DNA of 57,755 bases from DATMRF01 sp035566435 (GTDB taxonomy: Bacteria; Verrucomicrobiota; Verrucomicrobiia; Limisphaerales; UBA8199), in assembly GCA_035566435.1 (NCBI GenBank), contig DATMRF010000104.1, forward strand, positions 1 through 57,755. The letters are read 5' to 3'. Shown one piece after another: positions 1 through 7,570 of the stretch. The notes beneath the pieces are model-generated. The model had not been told where the DNA came from, ran no database searches, and saw only the letters and a program-made list of their open reading frames with translations. Each line of letters opens with the position of its first letter. Within the stretch, counting starts at the first letter, position 1. The translations under genes and the position numbers were made by a program.

Positions 1-605
1 GGTTCGTAATCCGGGAGCAGCCCAGGTGTTTCTTTGTTCGCGCGAACGCCCCAGTTTGTCCGCATCCCACCAGGTTCGAGGGCACACACCTTGACGCCGA
101 AAGGGGCGACTTCCTGCGCCAGCGACTCGGTGAATCCGCCAACTGCCCACTTGGCAGCGTGGTAGCCGGCGCTGCCGGGACGGGCCAGACGACCGCCCAC
201 AGAAGAGATTTGAAGGATGCAGCCACTCTTTTGCTTGCGCATGATTGGCAGCGTAGCGCGGGTCACGTTCACGACGCCGTAGAAATTTGTGTCCATCAGC
301 GCCTTGAATCTTTCGGAACTCAACTGCTCGAAGGGCGCGATGTCGCCGTATCCCGCATTATTGACGACGACATCAAGTCGGCCGAAGGCGTCCACTGCGG
401 CCTGCACAGCTTCATGCGCCGCTTTCTCGTCCGCCACATCGAGGGGAGCGGTGCGAATTTGATTGCCATGCTTCTTCTCCAAATCCTCAAGGCGGCGAGG
501 GTCGCGGGCGGTTGCGACAAGCCTTTCACCCGATGCAAGCACAGCTTCAGCAATGTTCCGGCCCAAACCGCTTGCGCTGCCAGTCACCAACCAGACTTTA
601 GACAT
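1..605 (-). CDS. SDR-family oxidoreductase, 3' end outside window
   Basis: An open frame starts at ATG 605 and runs off the left edge, giving about 201 residues. It carries the classical short-chain dehydrogenase motifs in order: TGSASGLG (NAD(P)-binding glycine loop), DV after the second strand, NNAG, the catalytic Ser in SSVGG, YHAAK (Tyr-x3-Lys) and EPGGMRTN. These predict an NAD(P)-dependent oxidoreductase of Rossmann fold in the cytoplasm; the substrate cannot be told from sequence. It follows a close homologue (704-1558) by 98 bp on the same strand, so the two probably form a unit and arose by duplication. The C-terminal substrate-binding part is missing only because the window ends. 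Confidence 0.88.
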   Translation of the reverse strand, partial: MSKVWLVTGSASGLGRNIAEAVLASGERLVATARDPRRLEDLEKKHGNQIRTAPLDVADEKAAHEAVQAAVDAFGRLDVVVNNAGYGDIAPFEQLSSERFKALMDTNFYGVVNVTRATLPIMRKQKSGCILQISSVGGRLARPGSAGYHAAKWAVGGFTESLAQEVAPFGVKVCALEPGGMRTNWGVRANKETPGLLPDYE

Positions 606-703
606 AAAACTCCCCCATTTTGCCACGGGCCAATAATTTGCATTTCATACATTTTCCTTTCTTTGATGTGGTTTGTTAAATCTCAAATCGTTTCAGCCAC
701 ATC

Positions 704-1558
704 TTAGGCTTTTGCCTCAAAGTCGGTCGAATGAGCAATGTCCTTCTGCGCTTCAAGAGCCGCAAGCCGTTCCGTCAGAGCTTTGTGGATCGCAGCATAG
801 GCGTCGCTACCGAGCGCGATCCGCTTCGGTGCCGGGTTCTGGTCAACGCTGTCAATCATGATCATGACTATCTTGGCGGGATCGCCAATCGGAACGCGCG
901 AGGTGTCCTTGATCACCGTGTGAACCATAGCGGCCGGAGTGCCCTGGTAAGCTTCCATCTGCGCACCAAGCTGCGCACTGCCGAACCGGAAGTTCGTGCG
1001 CGCGCCGCCCGGCTCCACAATCGTGACACCAATTTTGAACGGGACGAGCTCCTGAGCCAGCGAATCAAGGAAGCCTTCCAGCCCCCATTTGCTTGCGTGG
1101 TAGAGAGACCCGCCGGGAAGGGCCGCCTGACCGCCATAGGTGGACAGGCCGATAATCCGGCCGCCGCCTTGGGCGCGTAAGTGAGGCAACGCGGTACGCA
1201 CCAACTCTATCGGCCCGAAGAGATTGGTGGAGAGTTGATGAGCGACTTGTTCGTCGCTCAACTCTTCCGCCGCGCCGAAGAGGCCATAGCCGGCATTGCT
1301 CACAACGACTTCGATCTTGCCGAGGTCCGTGAACGCCTTGTTAACCACTTGCCGAATCTCGACCGGGTCGGTCATGTCCAGGTGGGAAAGCCACAGAAGG
1401 TCTCCGTACTTGTCTTTGAGATCGTTCATCGCGTCCATCTTGCGAACCGTGCCCGCAACCCGATCACCACGCGCCAGGAGTTGTTCAGTCATCAGGCGGC
1501 CGAAGCCGCTGTTCACGCCAGTAATCAGCCAGGCTCTGGATTTGAGATTTGGTTTCAT
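704..1558 (-). CDS. SDR-family oxidoreductase
   Basis: A complete 284-residue classical SDR: TGVNSGFG near residue 13, SNAGYG near 88, catalytic Ser in LSTYGG, YHASK (Tyr-x3-Lys) and EPGGARTNF. It belongs to the same subgroup as the downstream partial gene, with matching NAG-Y-G, Y-H-x2-K-W and EPGG segments. The predicted role is NAD(P)(H)-dependent oxidation or reduction of an unknown small molecule. Divergently placed at 1794 is the start of a LysR regulator gene, the usual arrangement for a regulator controlling such an operon, but that regulator is broken here, so control of this gene is probably altered. Confidence 0.9.
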   Translation of the reverse strand: MKPNLKSRAWLITGVNSGFGRLMTEQLLARGDRVAGTVRKMDAMNDLKDKYGDLLWLSHLDMTDPVEIRQVVNKAFTDLGKIEVVVSNAGYGLFGAAEELSDEQVAHQLSTNLFGPIELVRTALPHLRAQGGGRIIGLSTYGGQAALPGGSLYHASKWGLEGFLDSLAQELVPFKIGVTIVEPGGARTNFRFGSAQLGAQMEAYQGTPAAMVHTVIKDTSRVPIGDPAKIVMIMIDSVDQNPAPKRIALGSDAYAAIHKALTERLAALEAQKDIAHSTDFEAKA

Positions 1559-1749
1559 TTTCTTCCTCTGTTTCTTCTTGTTAATTCTTTTTTATCACCG
1601 CTCCCACGCGGCAGGAAGCGCGGCGACAGCTTTTGGCTTGCGAGGCTTCGACATCTGCCGCTGGCTTCTTGCCCGTCTCAATTTTCGCTTGTTGTTCGTT
1701 CTGTCGTTTTGTTTCACAGTGCTAATTTGCCAATTTAAGGCTGATGCGT

Positions 1750-2448
1750 CTAAAACATCTTTACTATCGAACCAATAGCAATAGGGTATCGGAATGGAAC
1801 TGCGACATCTGCGTTATTTCGTGGCTGTGGGCGAGGAACAGCATTATGGACGAGCCTCACTTCGGCTTCGCGTCGCCCAGCCCGCTCTGTCCCGCCAGAT
1901 TCAGGATTCCGCTCCCGTTCGATGATTCTGCGGTGCTCCCCCGGCGTAATCGATCGTTTGGGCTTGTATTCGATCTTGGGCCATAGCCGCCTGGGAATGA
2001 CGGGCCAGGGCAGCCAATTCATCGAAATGCAATAGTTGTGCAACTCGCGCAGATGGACATTCGTGCTAACGGTGCCAGCCTTGAGGCAGGCAAAGAGATG
2101 CTCGGCCGTCGTTTCGATGATCACCCGGTCACGAATCAGGTCGAATGCTTTCTCCTTGGCGGCCCGCTGCCGGCGCTCCTTGGTCGGCCCGCTCCTGAGA
2201 TCAATCAGAGCGTCCAGGGCGTTCTGCCAAGTGCGATTGGACACGCCCGAATCGGTGCCAGCGAGATAGGCTTTGGCAATTTGAAGGTTGAGGTGCGGCT
2301 GGCGAACAGCTTCGTTCCGGGCATTGAGGATCGAGACGGCTTCTGTTCGGTCTTTGGTGCCCAGACTCTCGTGTTTCCGGCTTTCAGTGTCTTCGATGTA
2401 GAACATGCCGCCAAGCTTGCGGCGGTAAAGGATGAAACGCTGTTTCAT
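1750..2448 (-). pseudogene. tyrosine recombinase (phage-type integrase), C-terminally truncated
   Basis: The frame starts at ATG 2448 and is 232 codons long. Residues 1-180 resemble the arm-binding and SAM-like core-binding domains of tyrosine recombinases (positively charged start, later ELHNYCISMNWLPWP and KRSITPGEHRRIIERERNPE). In intact homologues the catalytic domain follows NPE; here it is replaced by about 50 unrelated residues read antisense through a LysR gene and its promoter. None of the catalytic R...H-x-x-R...Y residues is present, so it cannot recombine. Its start lies about 215 bp from the 3' end of tRNA-Leu, the classical position of an island integrase. It is interpreted as the scar of a lost or rearranged element. 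Confidence 0.7.
1794..1925 (+). pseudogene. LysR-family regulator, N-terminal remnant only
   Basis: ATG 1794 opens a frame whose first 38 residues are a textbook LysR helix-turn-helix start: MELRHLRYFVAV, then GRASLRLRVAQPALSRQIQD. The similarity ends at the QIQD residues (about 1908) and the frame stops at 1925, where a LysR protein would continue for about 250 more residues. From about 1905 the sequence is the coding strand complement of the integrase remnant. The gene is divergent from the SDR gene at 704-1558, so it was probably its regulator before the rearrangement. No second half of the gene was seen in the window. Confidence 0.75.
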
Positions 2449-2662
2449 AGCTCAGAGTTTTTTTGTCCGAGGCTATGAGCCTGCACGCGGCTTTAGATGT
2501 ATCACCTACACCAAACGGGCGGCCAATCCCGTCCTTTCCAGTTGTTGCCAGGTTCTTGCGGAGTACTGATTGAGTACTACGCGAGTATCAATTTCACTGG
2601 CACTTTCACTGGCAGTTGCAGATCGTGTCTTTCCAATAAGCTGGAATCCAACAACTTACAAT

Positions 2663-2750
2663 TGGTGCCGGTGGTGGGACTCGAACCCACACGGCTGTTT
2701 AAGGCCCCAGGATTTTAAGTCCTGTGCGTCTGCCATTTCGCCACACCGGC
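2663..2750 (-). tRNA. tRNA-Leu (anticodon UAA), CCA encoded
   Basis: The minus strand folds as a class II (long variable arm) tRNA. Acceptor GCCGGTG pairs with CACCGGC, followed by discriminator A and a genomically encoded CCA (2665-2663). The anticodon stem AGGAC/TCCT encloses a loop with TAA. The T arm has GTTCGAGTC and the D arm GGCGAAATGGCAGACGC is typical of leucine tRNAs. Its 3' end faces the integrase remnant at 1750-2448, which suggests it served as an attachment site for a mobile element. Confidence 0.96.
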
Positions 2751-2887
2751 ACTCGATCGACCTCGCCACCCCTCGACGAATAGCGTTCGGTTTGTGCGGC
2801 TACCTTCGCAAACGCGCATGGTGGGCGCAAGGGAGAAGGCCGAAAGCTGAAGGCTAAAATCCTGGCGCACGAGCGCGCGTGGCGCGG

Positions 2888-3256
2888 TCAGGCGTCGCCC
2901 TCTGCTTGCCTCCCGGGGGGCGGCGAAGCAGCGGGCGTCTTTTCCCGTCCTTGCTTAAACGCGGTCCAAAGAGGCTGGAACCGGTTGAACACTTGCCAGC
3001 CGGCCAGCGCCGCGTTCAACAGTCCTTTCCACTTTGCGTGCTTCCTTGAAACGATGAGGCCGGCCATCGGGGCCGCCACCAGCAGCACGCGCCAGAGGGA
3101 CCGGCCTGATTCCATCAGTTCGGTCACTCCCGCGAGGGAGGTTCGAACCTGGCAAAACTCGAGTTTCAGGGCTTGCCGATTCAGGTCGCTTTCGGCGGCC
3201 AGCAGGCGCTTACGCCTGGCCAAATCGTCTATTCCGGCGGGGTCAAACACTCGCAA
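2888..3256 (-). CDS. small conserved protein, YqjK-like third gene of a DUF883/DUF1469 operon
   Basis: 122 residues; unknown by motif. The first half is charged and helical. A hydrophobic stretch near residues 54-68 (WRVLLVAAPMAGLIV) may be a membrane segment, followed by a basic segment and a Pro-rich, disordered tail. It overlaps the end of the DUF1469 gene by 28 bp, so it is translationally coupled with it. The position, the size and the R-K-R...L...S-D-L-N-R-Q start fit the YqjK position of the yqjD-yqjE-yqjK operon known in enterobacteria. That assignment rests on context more than on sequence. The function is unknown, probably envelope-associated. Confidence 0.6.
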   Translation of the reverse strand: MRVFDPAGIDDLARRKRLLAAESDLNRQALKLEFCQVRTSLAGVTELMESGRSLWRVLLVAAPMAGLIVSRKHAKWKGLLNAALAGWQVFNRFQPLWTAFKQGREKTPAASPPPGRQAEGDA

Positions 3257-3612
3257 TCCTTTTTAATTTGGTTGAGCGTTTCCGTAAACGGCTCGGTTCG
3301 GAGCCGCTCTTTCAGGCGGACTGCCAGGCCCACTGCGCCCAACACGTACAACACGCCGATTCCGAGCGCGGCGTAAATCCGGTACGGCTCCGCAAACAGA
3401 CAGATGAGGACAGCCGAGAACACCAATACCGCCAACGTCGCCAACACGAGCGCGCCGCCCGCCAGGACCAGCACCTCCACCAGCCGATGCCGCTCCTCTT
3501 GCATTTCGACGGCAAACAGCTCGACCCGGTTTTGGAACACCGCCACCAAAGTCGTGGCCAGTCGGCGGAGCGACTTGAACAGCCCGCGGGAAGTCTCTTC
3601 GGGCTCGACCAT
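3229..3612 (-). CDS. phage-holin-III-like / DUF1469 (YqjE-like) membrane protein
   Basis: 127 residues. An amphipathic N-terminus (GLFKSLRRLATTLVAVFQNRVELFAVEMQEE) is followed by two hydrophobic helices near residues 46-70 and 75-100, then a charged tail. This pattern, with E-L-F-A-V-E-M-Q-E-E before the first membrane helix, is that of the DUF1469 / putative holin superfamily III group that includes YqjE. Its start codon directly abuts the stop of the DUF883 gene (3613), so the two are cotranslated. It is an inner-membrane protein whose partners are likely the two neighbours; its exact role is not known. Confidence 0.75.
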   Translation of the reverse strand: MVEPEETSRGLFKSLRRLATTLVAVFQNRVELFAVEMQEERHRLVEVLVLAGGALVLATLAVLVFSAVLICLFAEPYRIYAALGIGVLYVLGAVGLAVRLKERLRTEPFTETLNQIKKDCECLTPPE

Positions 3613-3924
3613 TTAATTCCTGCGGGAGACCAGCACCCCGATCACCAACCCAATCCCAAACGCCACGCCGATGGAGGTGTAGGGATGTTCCCGCACTGTG
3701 TCATCCACTGCCTCGGCGCCGGCTTTGGCTTTGTCCTTAAGGTCGCCGCAAGTTTCCTTGGCGGATTCGAGGGTGGCTGCCAGCCGCGCCTTGGCCTGCT
3801 TTCCTCTTTCACTTAACTCACCGGCCAATTCTTTTAACATATCCTCGGAATCGGTGACTAAATTCTTCAGATCGTTGACCAGCCGGTCTTTCGTGACTGC
3901 GATGTGCCCAGTTGCCATATTCAT
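3613..3924 (-). CDS. DUF883 family (ElaB/YqjD-like) membrane-anchored protein
   Basis: 103 residues: a long amphipathic helix rich in Lys/Glu/Ala (about residues 10-75), then REHPYTSIGVAFGIGLVIG and a terminal S-R-R-N. This is the hallmark of DUF883 proteins, in which the C-terminal helix anchors a coiled coil to the inner membrane. Enterobacterial ElaB/YqjD members are stationary-phase proteins that bind ribosomes; whether that holds here is inference. It is the first gene of a three-gene minus-strand operon. The start may be ATG 3924 or the third codon ATG; both give the same protein core. Confidence 0.85.
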   Translation of the reverse strand: MNMATGHIAVTKDRLVNDLKNLVTDSEDMLKELAGELSERGKQAKARLAATLESAKETCGDLKDKAKAGAEAVDDTVREHPYTSIGVAFGIGLVIGVLVSRRN

Positions 3925-4042
3925 GTTCCTTTCGCTGCCGCGAGCGCCGGCTGGTGCTTTAGACCAACCGGCAACTCAACGGCTATCACAGCAACTATGG
4001 AGCACGCCAGGCGCGGCGGCAAGGCATGGATTTTCCAGTGGG

Positions 4043-4663
4043 CTACTTCACCAGCCCAAACATTACCGCGACGGCTTCCTGCCGGACGGAAAGGAGCTGC
4101 TTGAGTTCGTCCTGGGCTTTGGCCAGGTCGGCTTCTTTCTGCTCGCGCGCGGCCCTGGCCTCGGCGAGTTTCGTTTTCAGCTCCGCCGGGGACGCCTTGG
4201 CGTCGAGCGCTTTGCGCAACGCTTGGATTTCGGGGGGCGGCGTACGATTGAATCCTCCGGGACCTCCTGGGCCGCCCGGACCCGGTGCGCCATCCGGCGC
4301 TGCCGGTTGGTCGGGGCCGCCCGGAGGCGGACCATTAGGGCCCGGACCCGCGCCGTCCGGCCGCGGCGGGCGACCGCCGGGTCCCATCATGCCAAATCCG
4401 CCCGGACCGCCGAGCGTGCGCCGCGCCTCCATCACTTTTTGGATTCGCTCGGCGATAAGCTTCCATTCGGCTTCATCCTTGACTTCGAGTTGGTCATGCA
4501 GCCGGTCCAGCATGCGCTGGCGCATTTGGGCCGGGTCGAACCCCCCCGGCGGTGGTCCGTCCTGGGCGCGCAGACCGGTGGCGCTGCCTAGCAGGCAGGA
4601 GCCGGCCAGCAGTCCAGCCAGTGTGAGTTTTGTCATACGTTTGTTTGTAGTTAATGTTTTCAT
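4043..4663 (-). CDS. exported Gly/Pro-rich protein with Spy/CpxP-like helices
   Basis: 206 residues. A signal peptide is clear, best read from the second ATG (4636): M-T-K-L-T-L-A-G-L-L-A-G-S-C-L-L-G...LRAQ. The mature part has a helical segment (residues 40-80, many Met/Arg/Glu), a collagen-like Gly/Pro-rich linker (about 84-145) and a second helical Ala/Lys/Glu-rich segment to the end. The two-helix charged layout recalls small periplasmic Spy/CpxP chaperones, but no LTxxQ motif is seen, so that is only an analogy. A TATACT hexamer lies 10 nt upstream of ATG 4663. This would leave almost no leader, another reason to prefer ATG 4636. The operator upstream matches those of two other Gly/Pro-rich genes and of the response regulator. 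Confidence 0.72.
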   Translation of the reverse strand: MKTLTTNKRMTKLTLAGLLAGSCLLGSATGLRAQDGPPPGGFDPAQMRQRMLDRLHDQLEVKDEAEWKLIAERIQKVMEARRTLGGPGGFGMMGPGGRPPRPDGAGPGPNGPPPGGPDQPAAPDGAPGPGGPGGPGGFNRTPPPEIQALRKALDAKASPAELKTKLAEARAAREQKEADLAKAQDELKQLLSVRQEAVAVMFGLVK

Positions 4664-4672
4664 ATTGGTCGC

Positions 4673-4706
4673 AGTATAGACCTCGGCACCTTAAGGCATC
4701 GTGAAG
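4673..4706 (-). promoter_or_regulatory. predicted operator/promoter A: CTTCA-N6-CTTAAGG-N10-TATACT
   Basis: Read on the minus strand, two half-sites lie 11 bp apart, CTTCA (4706-4702) and CTTAAGG (4695-4689). Exactly 10 bp later comes TATACT (4678-4673), a good -10 hexamer. An 11-bp spaced direct repeat reaching the -35 region is the standard site geometry for OmpR/PhoB-family activators. The same arrangement recurs upstream of three more units in this cluster. Confidence 0.65.
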
Positions 4707-4739
4707 CTCCGTGGTGAGATTTCGCGCTCCGACCGTCGA

Positions 4740-4910
4740 ATTCCTTCTTAACACAAAGACCAAGGGTGCAAAGGCGCAAAGGCGGAAACCGAGCTTAACA
4801 TCGGGCAAGAGGCTCACCCTCTGGCGACCTCAGCCGACCCCGCCTTTGGCCTCGCATTTCTCAAACCCTTTGCGTCATTGCCCCTTGGCGCCTTTGCGTT
4901 AGAATCCGCT
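4740..4910. repeat. intergenic GCAAAGGCGCAAAGG-type inverted repeat
   Basis: The left arm (about 4743-4785) contains repeated GCAAAGG words (GGTGCAAAGGCGCAAAGGC); the right arm (about 4864-4905) holds the complement (CCTTTGCG, CCTTGGCGCCTTTGCG). The arms could form an imperfect hairpin. The same word family flanks the next gene at 6686-6845 and appears again, reduced, at 9856-9935. No gene lies between 4664 and 5001. Confidence 0.6.
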
Positions 4911-5001
4911 AATGGAGGCGGCGCGTTGAGGACAACGCGCCCTACCTTTGGGGTGCTGGGGAGTTTGGATCAGAGACTCCTTGCGTCGTCTCCTACAAAT
5001 C

Positions 5002-6618
5002 TCAGAATCCGCCTCCGGCCGGGCTCTGCGTTGGGCCGCCTTGGCCGGAGGTGCCGGTGCCGAAGTTTGCGGTCGCGCTGGTGCTGCTCTGCTGCTGGGT
5101 CTGGCGGGCTGTTAACGGATTGTTTTGTCCCAGCAGCGGGCTGGCGTTGTTATTGTTGCGCGCGGCGCTGTTGCGATTGAACAGGTCCTGCAGGACTTGA
5201 TTCACATCCTGCGGGTCGGCGTTGCGCAACTCCCAAACTTTCACCACCTCGTTCCGGGCGGCGACTGAGTCGAGCTGGGCGACCAGTGCGGCGACCTGAG
5301 GCATCAGGCCGCTGCCGGCGCTGACGATGAGCGAGGAGGTCCGGCCATCCGCAACGGCGAGCACCCGGCTTTGTTTAAGCGATTTCCCGCTGCTCGAAGT
5401 GTCACTGCCGGCCGCGCCGTCTGTTCCCATCGGTCCCGGCGGCGGCGGTCCGCCGCCAAAGAACATCGGGCCCTGGTTCTGGCTGGCATCGCCGGCGGTT
5501 GAGTCGGGAAACAACTCGGTCAGTTGACTGGCGAGCTCGGTGGCGTCCGCGTTTTTCAGGTGGAACACGCGGAGCTCGGTGCTGGCGTTGGCGGGCAGAT
5601 CGAGTTGCCGGAGAAGGCTGGCAACGTGCGCGAGCAAATCCGCGGGCGCGCTCACGACCAGCGCGTTCGAACGCTCGTCGGCGACCGCGACGACTTTGGG
5701 CGCAGCGGCAGCACCGCCGCCGCTTCCAGAACCGGCCGCCCCGTCCGGAATTCCCGGCATTCCCGGCGGGCCAAACCCACCTGGGCCGGGCACATCAAAA
5801 CCTTGCGCGCGAGAGTTTTGGGAGTTGGCGGCGGTGTTGCCGGGAGGAACGAAGATTTGCGGAATCAGCGTCGCCAGCTCTTTAGCGTCGGCGTGCCTTA
5901 GTGAAAAAACCTGAATCGACGACGTGGTGGCGAGGGCGGAGTCGAGGGGGTTGATGATTTTGAGCATCCGCCGGATTTCGGCTTTGGTGGCGACCAGGAT
6001 GAGCGTATTGGCGCTTTCGTTCACGGTCAGGGTGGCGCTGGCGGGAAGAAGGCCTTGCAGGTTGTTGACCAGTTGGCTGGCACTGGCGTACCGCACCGGG
6101 ATGAGTTGGGTGATCGTTTCATCCGATTTTTCCGCCTGGTTCGGGTCGTTGCCCGTGACGATTTCGAGGTCGGAGATTTTCGCTTCCGAGGCGTTGACGA
6201 TTGTCAGGAGCCGGCCGTTTTTCAGAACGGCGCAGCCGTTTCTCTTCAAGGCGGCGCTGAGCAACTGGACGGCTTCCTCCCGGCTGACCGGCTCCTTGCT
6301 CCAGAGATCGAGCGTGCCCGCCACCTCGGTTTGCTTGTCGATTATGAAACCGGCGGCGTCACTCAGGTATTCGAGGACCTGGTCGATTCGCGCGCCGTGG
6401 AAATTCAAACGCAGAGTGTTGGCGGGCGCATCGGCGGTGGCGGAAAGGGCGCGCATCGCCAGCAGGACCATCAGTATCACCAGCAGGCAAGCAAAGACGA
6501 ACGTGTGGAACGCTCGCTCGCCGCGTCGCAAGATGCGTTGAACCTCCGCCGATTCGTCGTAGCCCGAACCTCGGCTGTCTTCGGTCCAGGAATCCCGGTG
6601 GGTTATGTCATTTCTCAC
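5002..6618 (-). CDS. membrane-anchored protein with repeated secretin N-domains, no secretin barrel
   Basis: 538 residues from GTG 6618. A cytoplasmic N-terminus of about 38 residues is followed by a membrane helix (FVFACLLVILMVLLAM). Then come an STN/N0-like domain (about 68-150), and three N1-type secretin_N repeats (about 165-260, 300-370, 410-480), each with a V/L-x-LR/KNADA-x-EL core and an NxL-hydrophobic-VSA strand. Gly/Pro-rich linkers separate the repeats and the tail is Asn/Gln/Gly-rich. The C-terminal outer-membrane secretin domain of GspD/PilQ is absent, so it cannot form a channel itself. It may be a periplasmic adaptor or scaffold. An in-frame TAA lies shortly upstream, so GTG 6618 is the earliest start. 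If the upstream hexamer is a real -10, the GTG would lie almost at +1, hinting at leaderless translation. Confidence 0.78.
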   Translation of the reverse strand: MRNDITHRDSWTEDSRGSGYDESAEVQRILRRGERAFHTFVFACLLVILMVLLAMRALSATADAPANTLRLNFHGARIDQVLEYLSDAAGFIIDKQTEVAGTLDLWSKEPVSREEAVQLLSAALKRNGCAVLKNGRLLTIVNASEAKISDLEIVTGNDPNQAEKSDETITQLIPVRYASASQLVNNLQGLLPASATLTVNESANTLILVATKAEIRRMLKIINPLDSALATTSSIQVFSLRHADAKELATLIPQIFVPPGNTAANSQNSRAQGFDVPGPGGFGPPGMPGIPDGAAGSGSGGGAAAAPKVVAVADERSNALVVSAPADLLAHVASLLRQLDLPANASTELRVFHLKNADATELASQLTELFPDSTAGDASQNQGPMFFGGGPPPPGPMGTDGAAGSDTSSSGKSLKQSRVLAVADGRTSSLIVSAGSGLMPQVAALVAQLDSVAARNEVVKVWELRNADPQDVNQVLQDLFNRNSAARNNNNASPLLGQNNPLTARQTQQQSSTSATANFGTGTSGQGGPTQSPAGGGF

Positions 6619-6624
6619 GAGGCG

Positions 6625-6658
6625 AGCGTAGTGCGGCTCGCCTTAAGAGAACGTGAAG
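6625..6658 (-). promoter_or_regulatory. predicted operator/promoter B: CTTCA-N6-CTTAAGG-N10-TACGCT
   Basis: On the minus strand CTTCA (6658-6654) and CTTAAGG (6647-6641) are spaced 11 bp apart, as at site A. After 10 bp comes TACGCT (6630-6625), a plausible weak -10. It sits directly upstream of the secretin-N-domain gene. Confidence 0.6.
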
Positions 6659-6685
6659 GCAATCGGCGAATCTATTCGGTTAAAA

Positions 6686-6845
6686 TCCTTAACGCAAAGA
6701 CGCTAAGAGGCAAAGACGCAACGGGTCTGATGAATCGGAGGCCGAAGCGCAGGTCCGCTGAGTTAACTACACGGCGGGCCGCTTGGCTAAGGTTAAGCCC
6801 GGTTCCTGCTTTTGCGCCTCTGCACCTTTGCGCCTTTGCGTTAAA
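6686..6845. repeat. second GCAAAGG-type inverted repeat
   Basis: Left arm TTAACGCAAAGACGC...GGCAAAGACGC (about 6688-6722) and right arm TGCGCCTCTGCACC-TTTGCGCCTTTGCGTTAA (about 6808-6844) are mutually complementary words of the same family as 4740-4910. The pair lies between the secretin-like gene's promoter and the stop of the cytochrome-domain gene. The spacer 6659-6872 holds no gene. Confidence 0.55.
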
Positions 6846-6872
6846 CCTTGATGGCAGAGATAAGGCTAGAGA

Positions 6873-7460
6873 CTACTTGGCGCCTTGATCGATCCACGCT
6901 CGGAGCAGGCCGACCTGCTCGGCGGTTAAAGGCTTGGGCGGCGGACCAAATCCACGACCGCCAGGACCACCGAATCCGCCAGGTCCGCCAGGTCCACCCG
7001 GTGGCGTGCCGTCCGGACGCTGGGCGGGCGCATTGCCGTCACCCGGCCCTCCAGGGGGCCGGCCGTCTGGCCCGCCCGGTCCGCCCGGTCCACCCGGACC
7101 TCCGCGCCCGGGGCGCCGTTTCGGCGGCATGGCGGTTTCCTCATCAATTTGGGACGCGGCAATGACCAACAAGCTTTCTTTGCTTTTGCCAGGAGTGATA
7201 ACCTTGCCGTCCTTGCCGCCTTTGAGCGCGCCCTCGAGGCTATCGAGGCGGAGCCCGGCTTTGGGGCGGTCCTGGCCATGGCAGCGCAGGCAGGAGGCCT
7301 CCAGCATCGGGTGGATGTCGGTGCTATAGGTGACTCCCGGCTTGCCGGCCGGAGCCGGCAGCTTGCTCAAATCGAGTTTGCTGAAATCATGTTTGTCGGC
7401 GGCGACGGCGGCGCATCCGGCTGCCACCAGGCTAATAATCACGAGGTTGGTTTTATTCAT
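6873..7460 (-). CDS. exported c-type cytochrome domain protein (PSCyt1-like), Gly/Pro-rich
   Basis: 195 residues with an N-terminal signal sequence (MNKTNLVIISLVAAGCAAVAA; Cys near 16 could also make it a lipoprotein). A haem-binding CLRCH sits near residue 58 in the context HPMLEASCLRCHGQDRPKAGLRLDS. That is the signature of the Planctomycete cytochrome C domain found in Planctomycetota and Verrucomicrobiota. The following LLV...MPP segment can supply the distal Met ligand. A Gly/Pro-rich linker (about 115-170) precedes a conserved L-T-A-E-Q-V-x-L-L-R-A-W-I-D-Q-G-A end. It is probably a periplasmic electron carrier or redox sensor. Site C of the shared operator is upstream, giving a leader of about 22 nt. 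Confidence 0.82.
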   Translation of the reverse strand: MNKTNLVIISLVAAGCAAVAADKHDFSKLDLSKLPAPAGKPGVTYSTDIHPMLEASCLRCHGQDRPKAGLRLDSLEGALKGGKDGKVITPGKSKESLLVIAASQIDEETAMPPKRRPGRGGPGGPGGPGGPDGRPPGGPGDGNAPAQRPDGTPPGGPGGPGGFGGPGGRGFGPPPKPLTAEQVGLLRAWIDQGAK

Positions 7461-7488
7461 GGTTGTTGTGCGATCTTTTTACGGGGGG

Positions 7489-7522
7489 ACTCTACCGGCG
7501 TCAACCTTAAGGTAACATTAAG
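7489..7522 (-). promoter_or_regulatory. predicted operator/promoter C: CTTAA-N6-CTTAAGG-N10-TAGAGT
   Basis: On the minus strand CTTAA (7522-7518) and CTTAAGG (7511-7505) are 11 bp apart, and TAGAGT (7494-7489) follows after 10 bp. The arrangement is identical to sites A and B. It lies in the divergent spacer between the cytochrome-domain gene and the response-regulator gene. Confidence 0.62.
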
Positions 7523-7570
7523 GACATGATTCCTTTGCCTGAGGGATCATGTTGGAGCGGCTGCTGGGCG

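Noticed and set aside
3268..6618. Several 125-300 codon plus-strand frames
   Set aside because: They oppose the YqjE/YqjD-like, Gly/Pro-rich and secretin-N genes, and their residues are Arg/Pro/Ala-dominated antisense artefacts.
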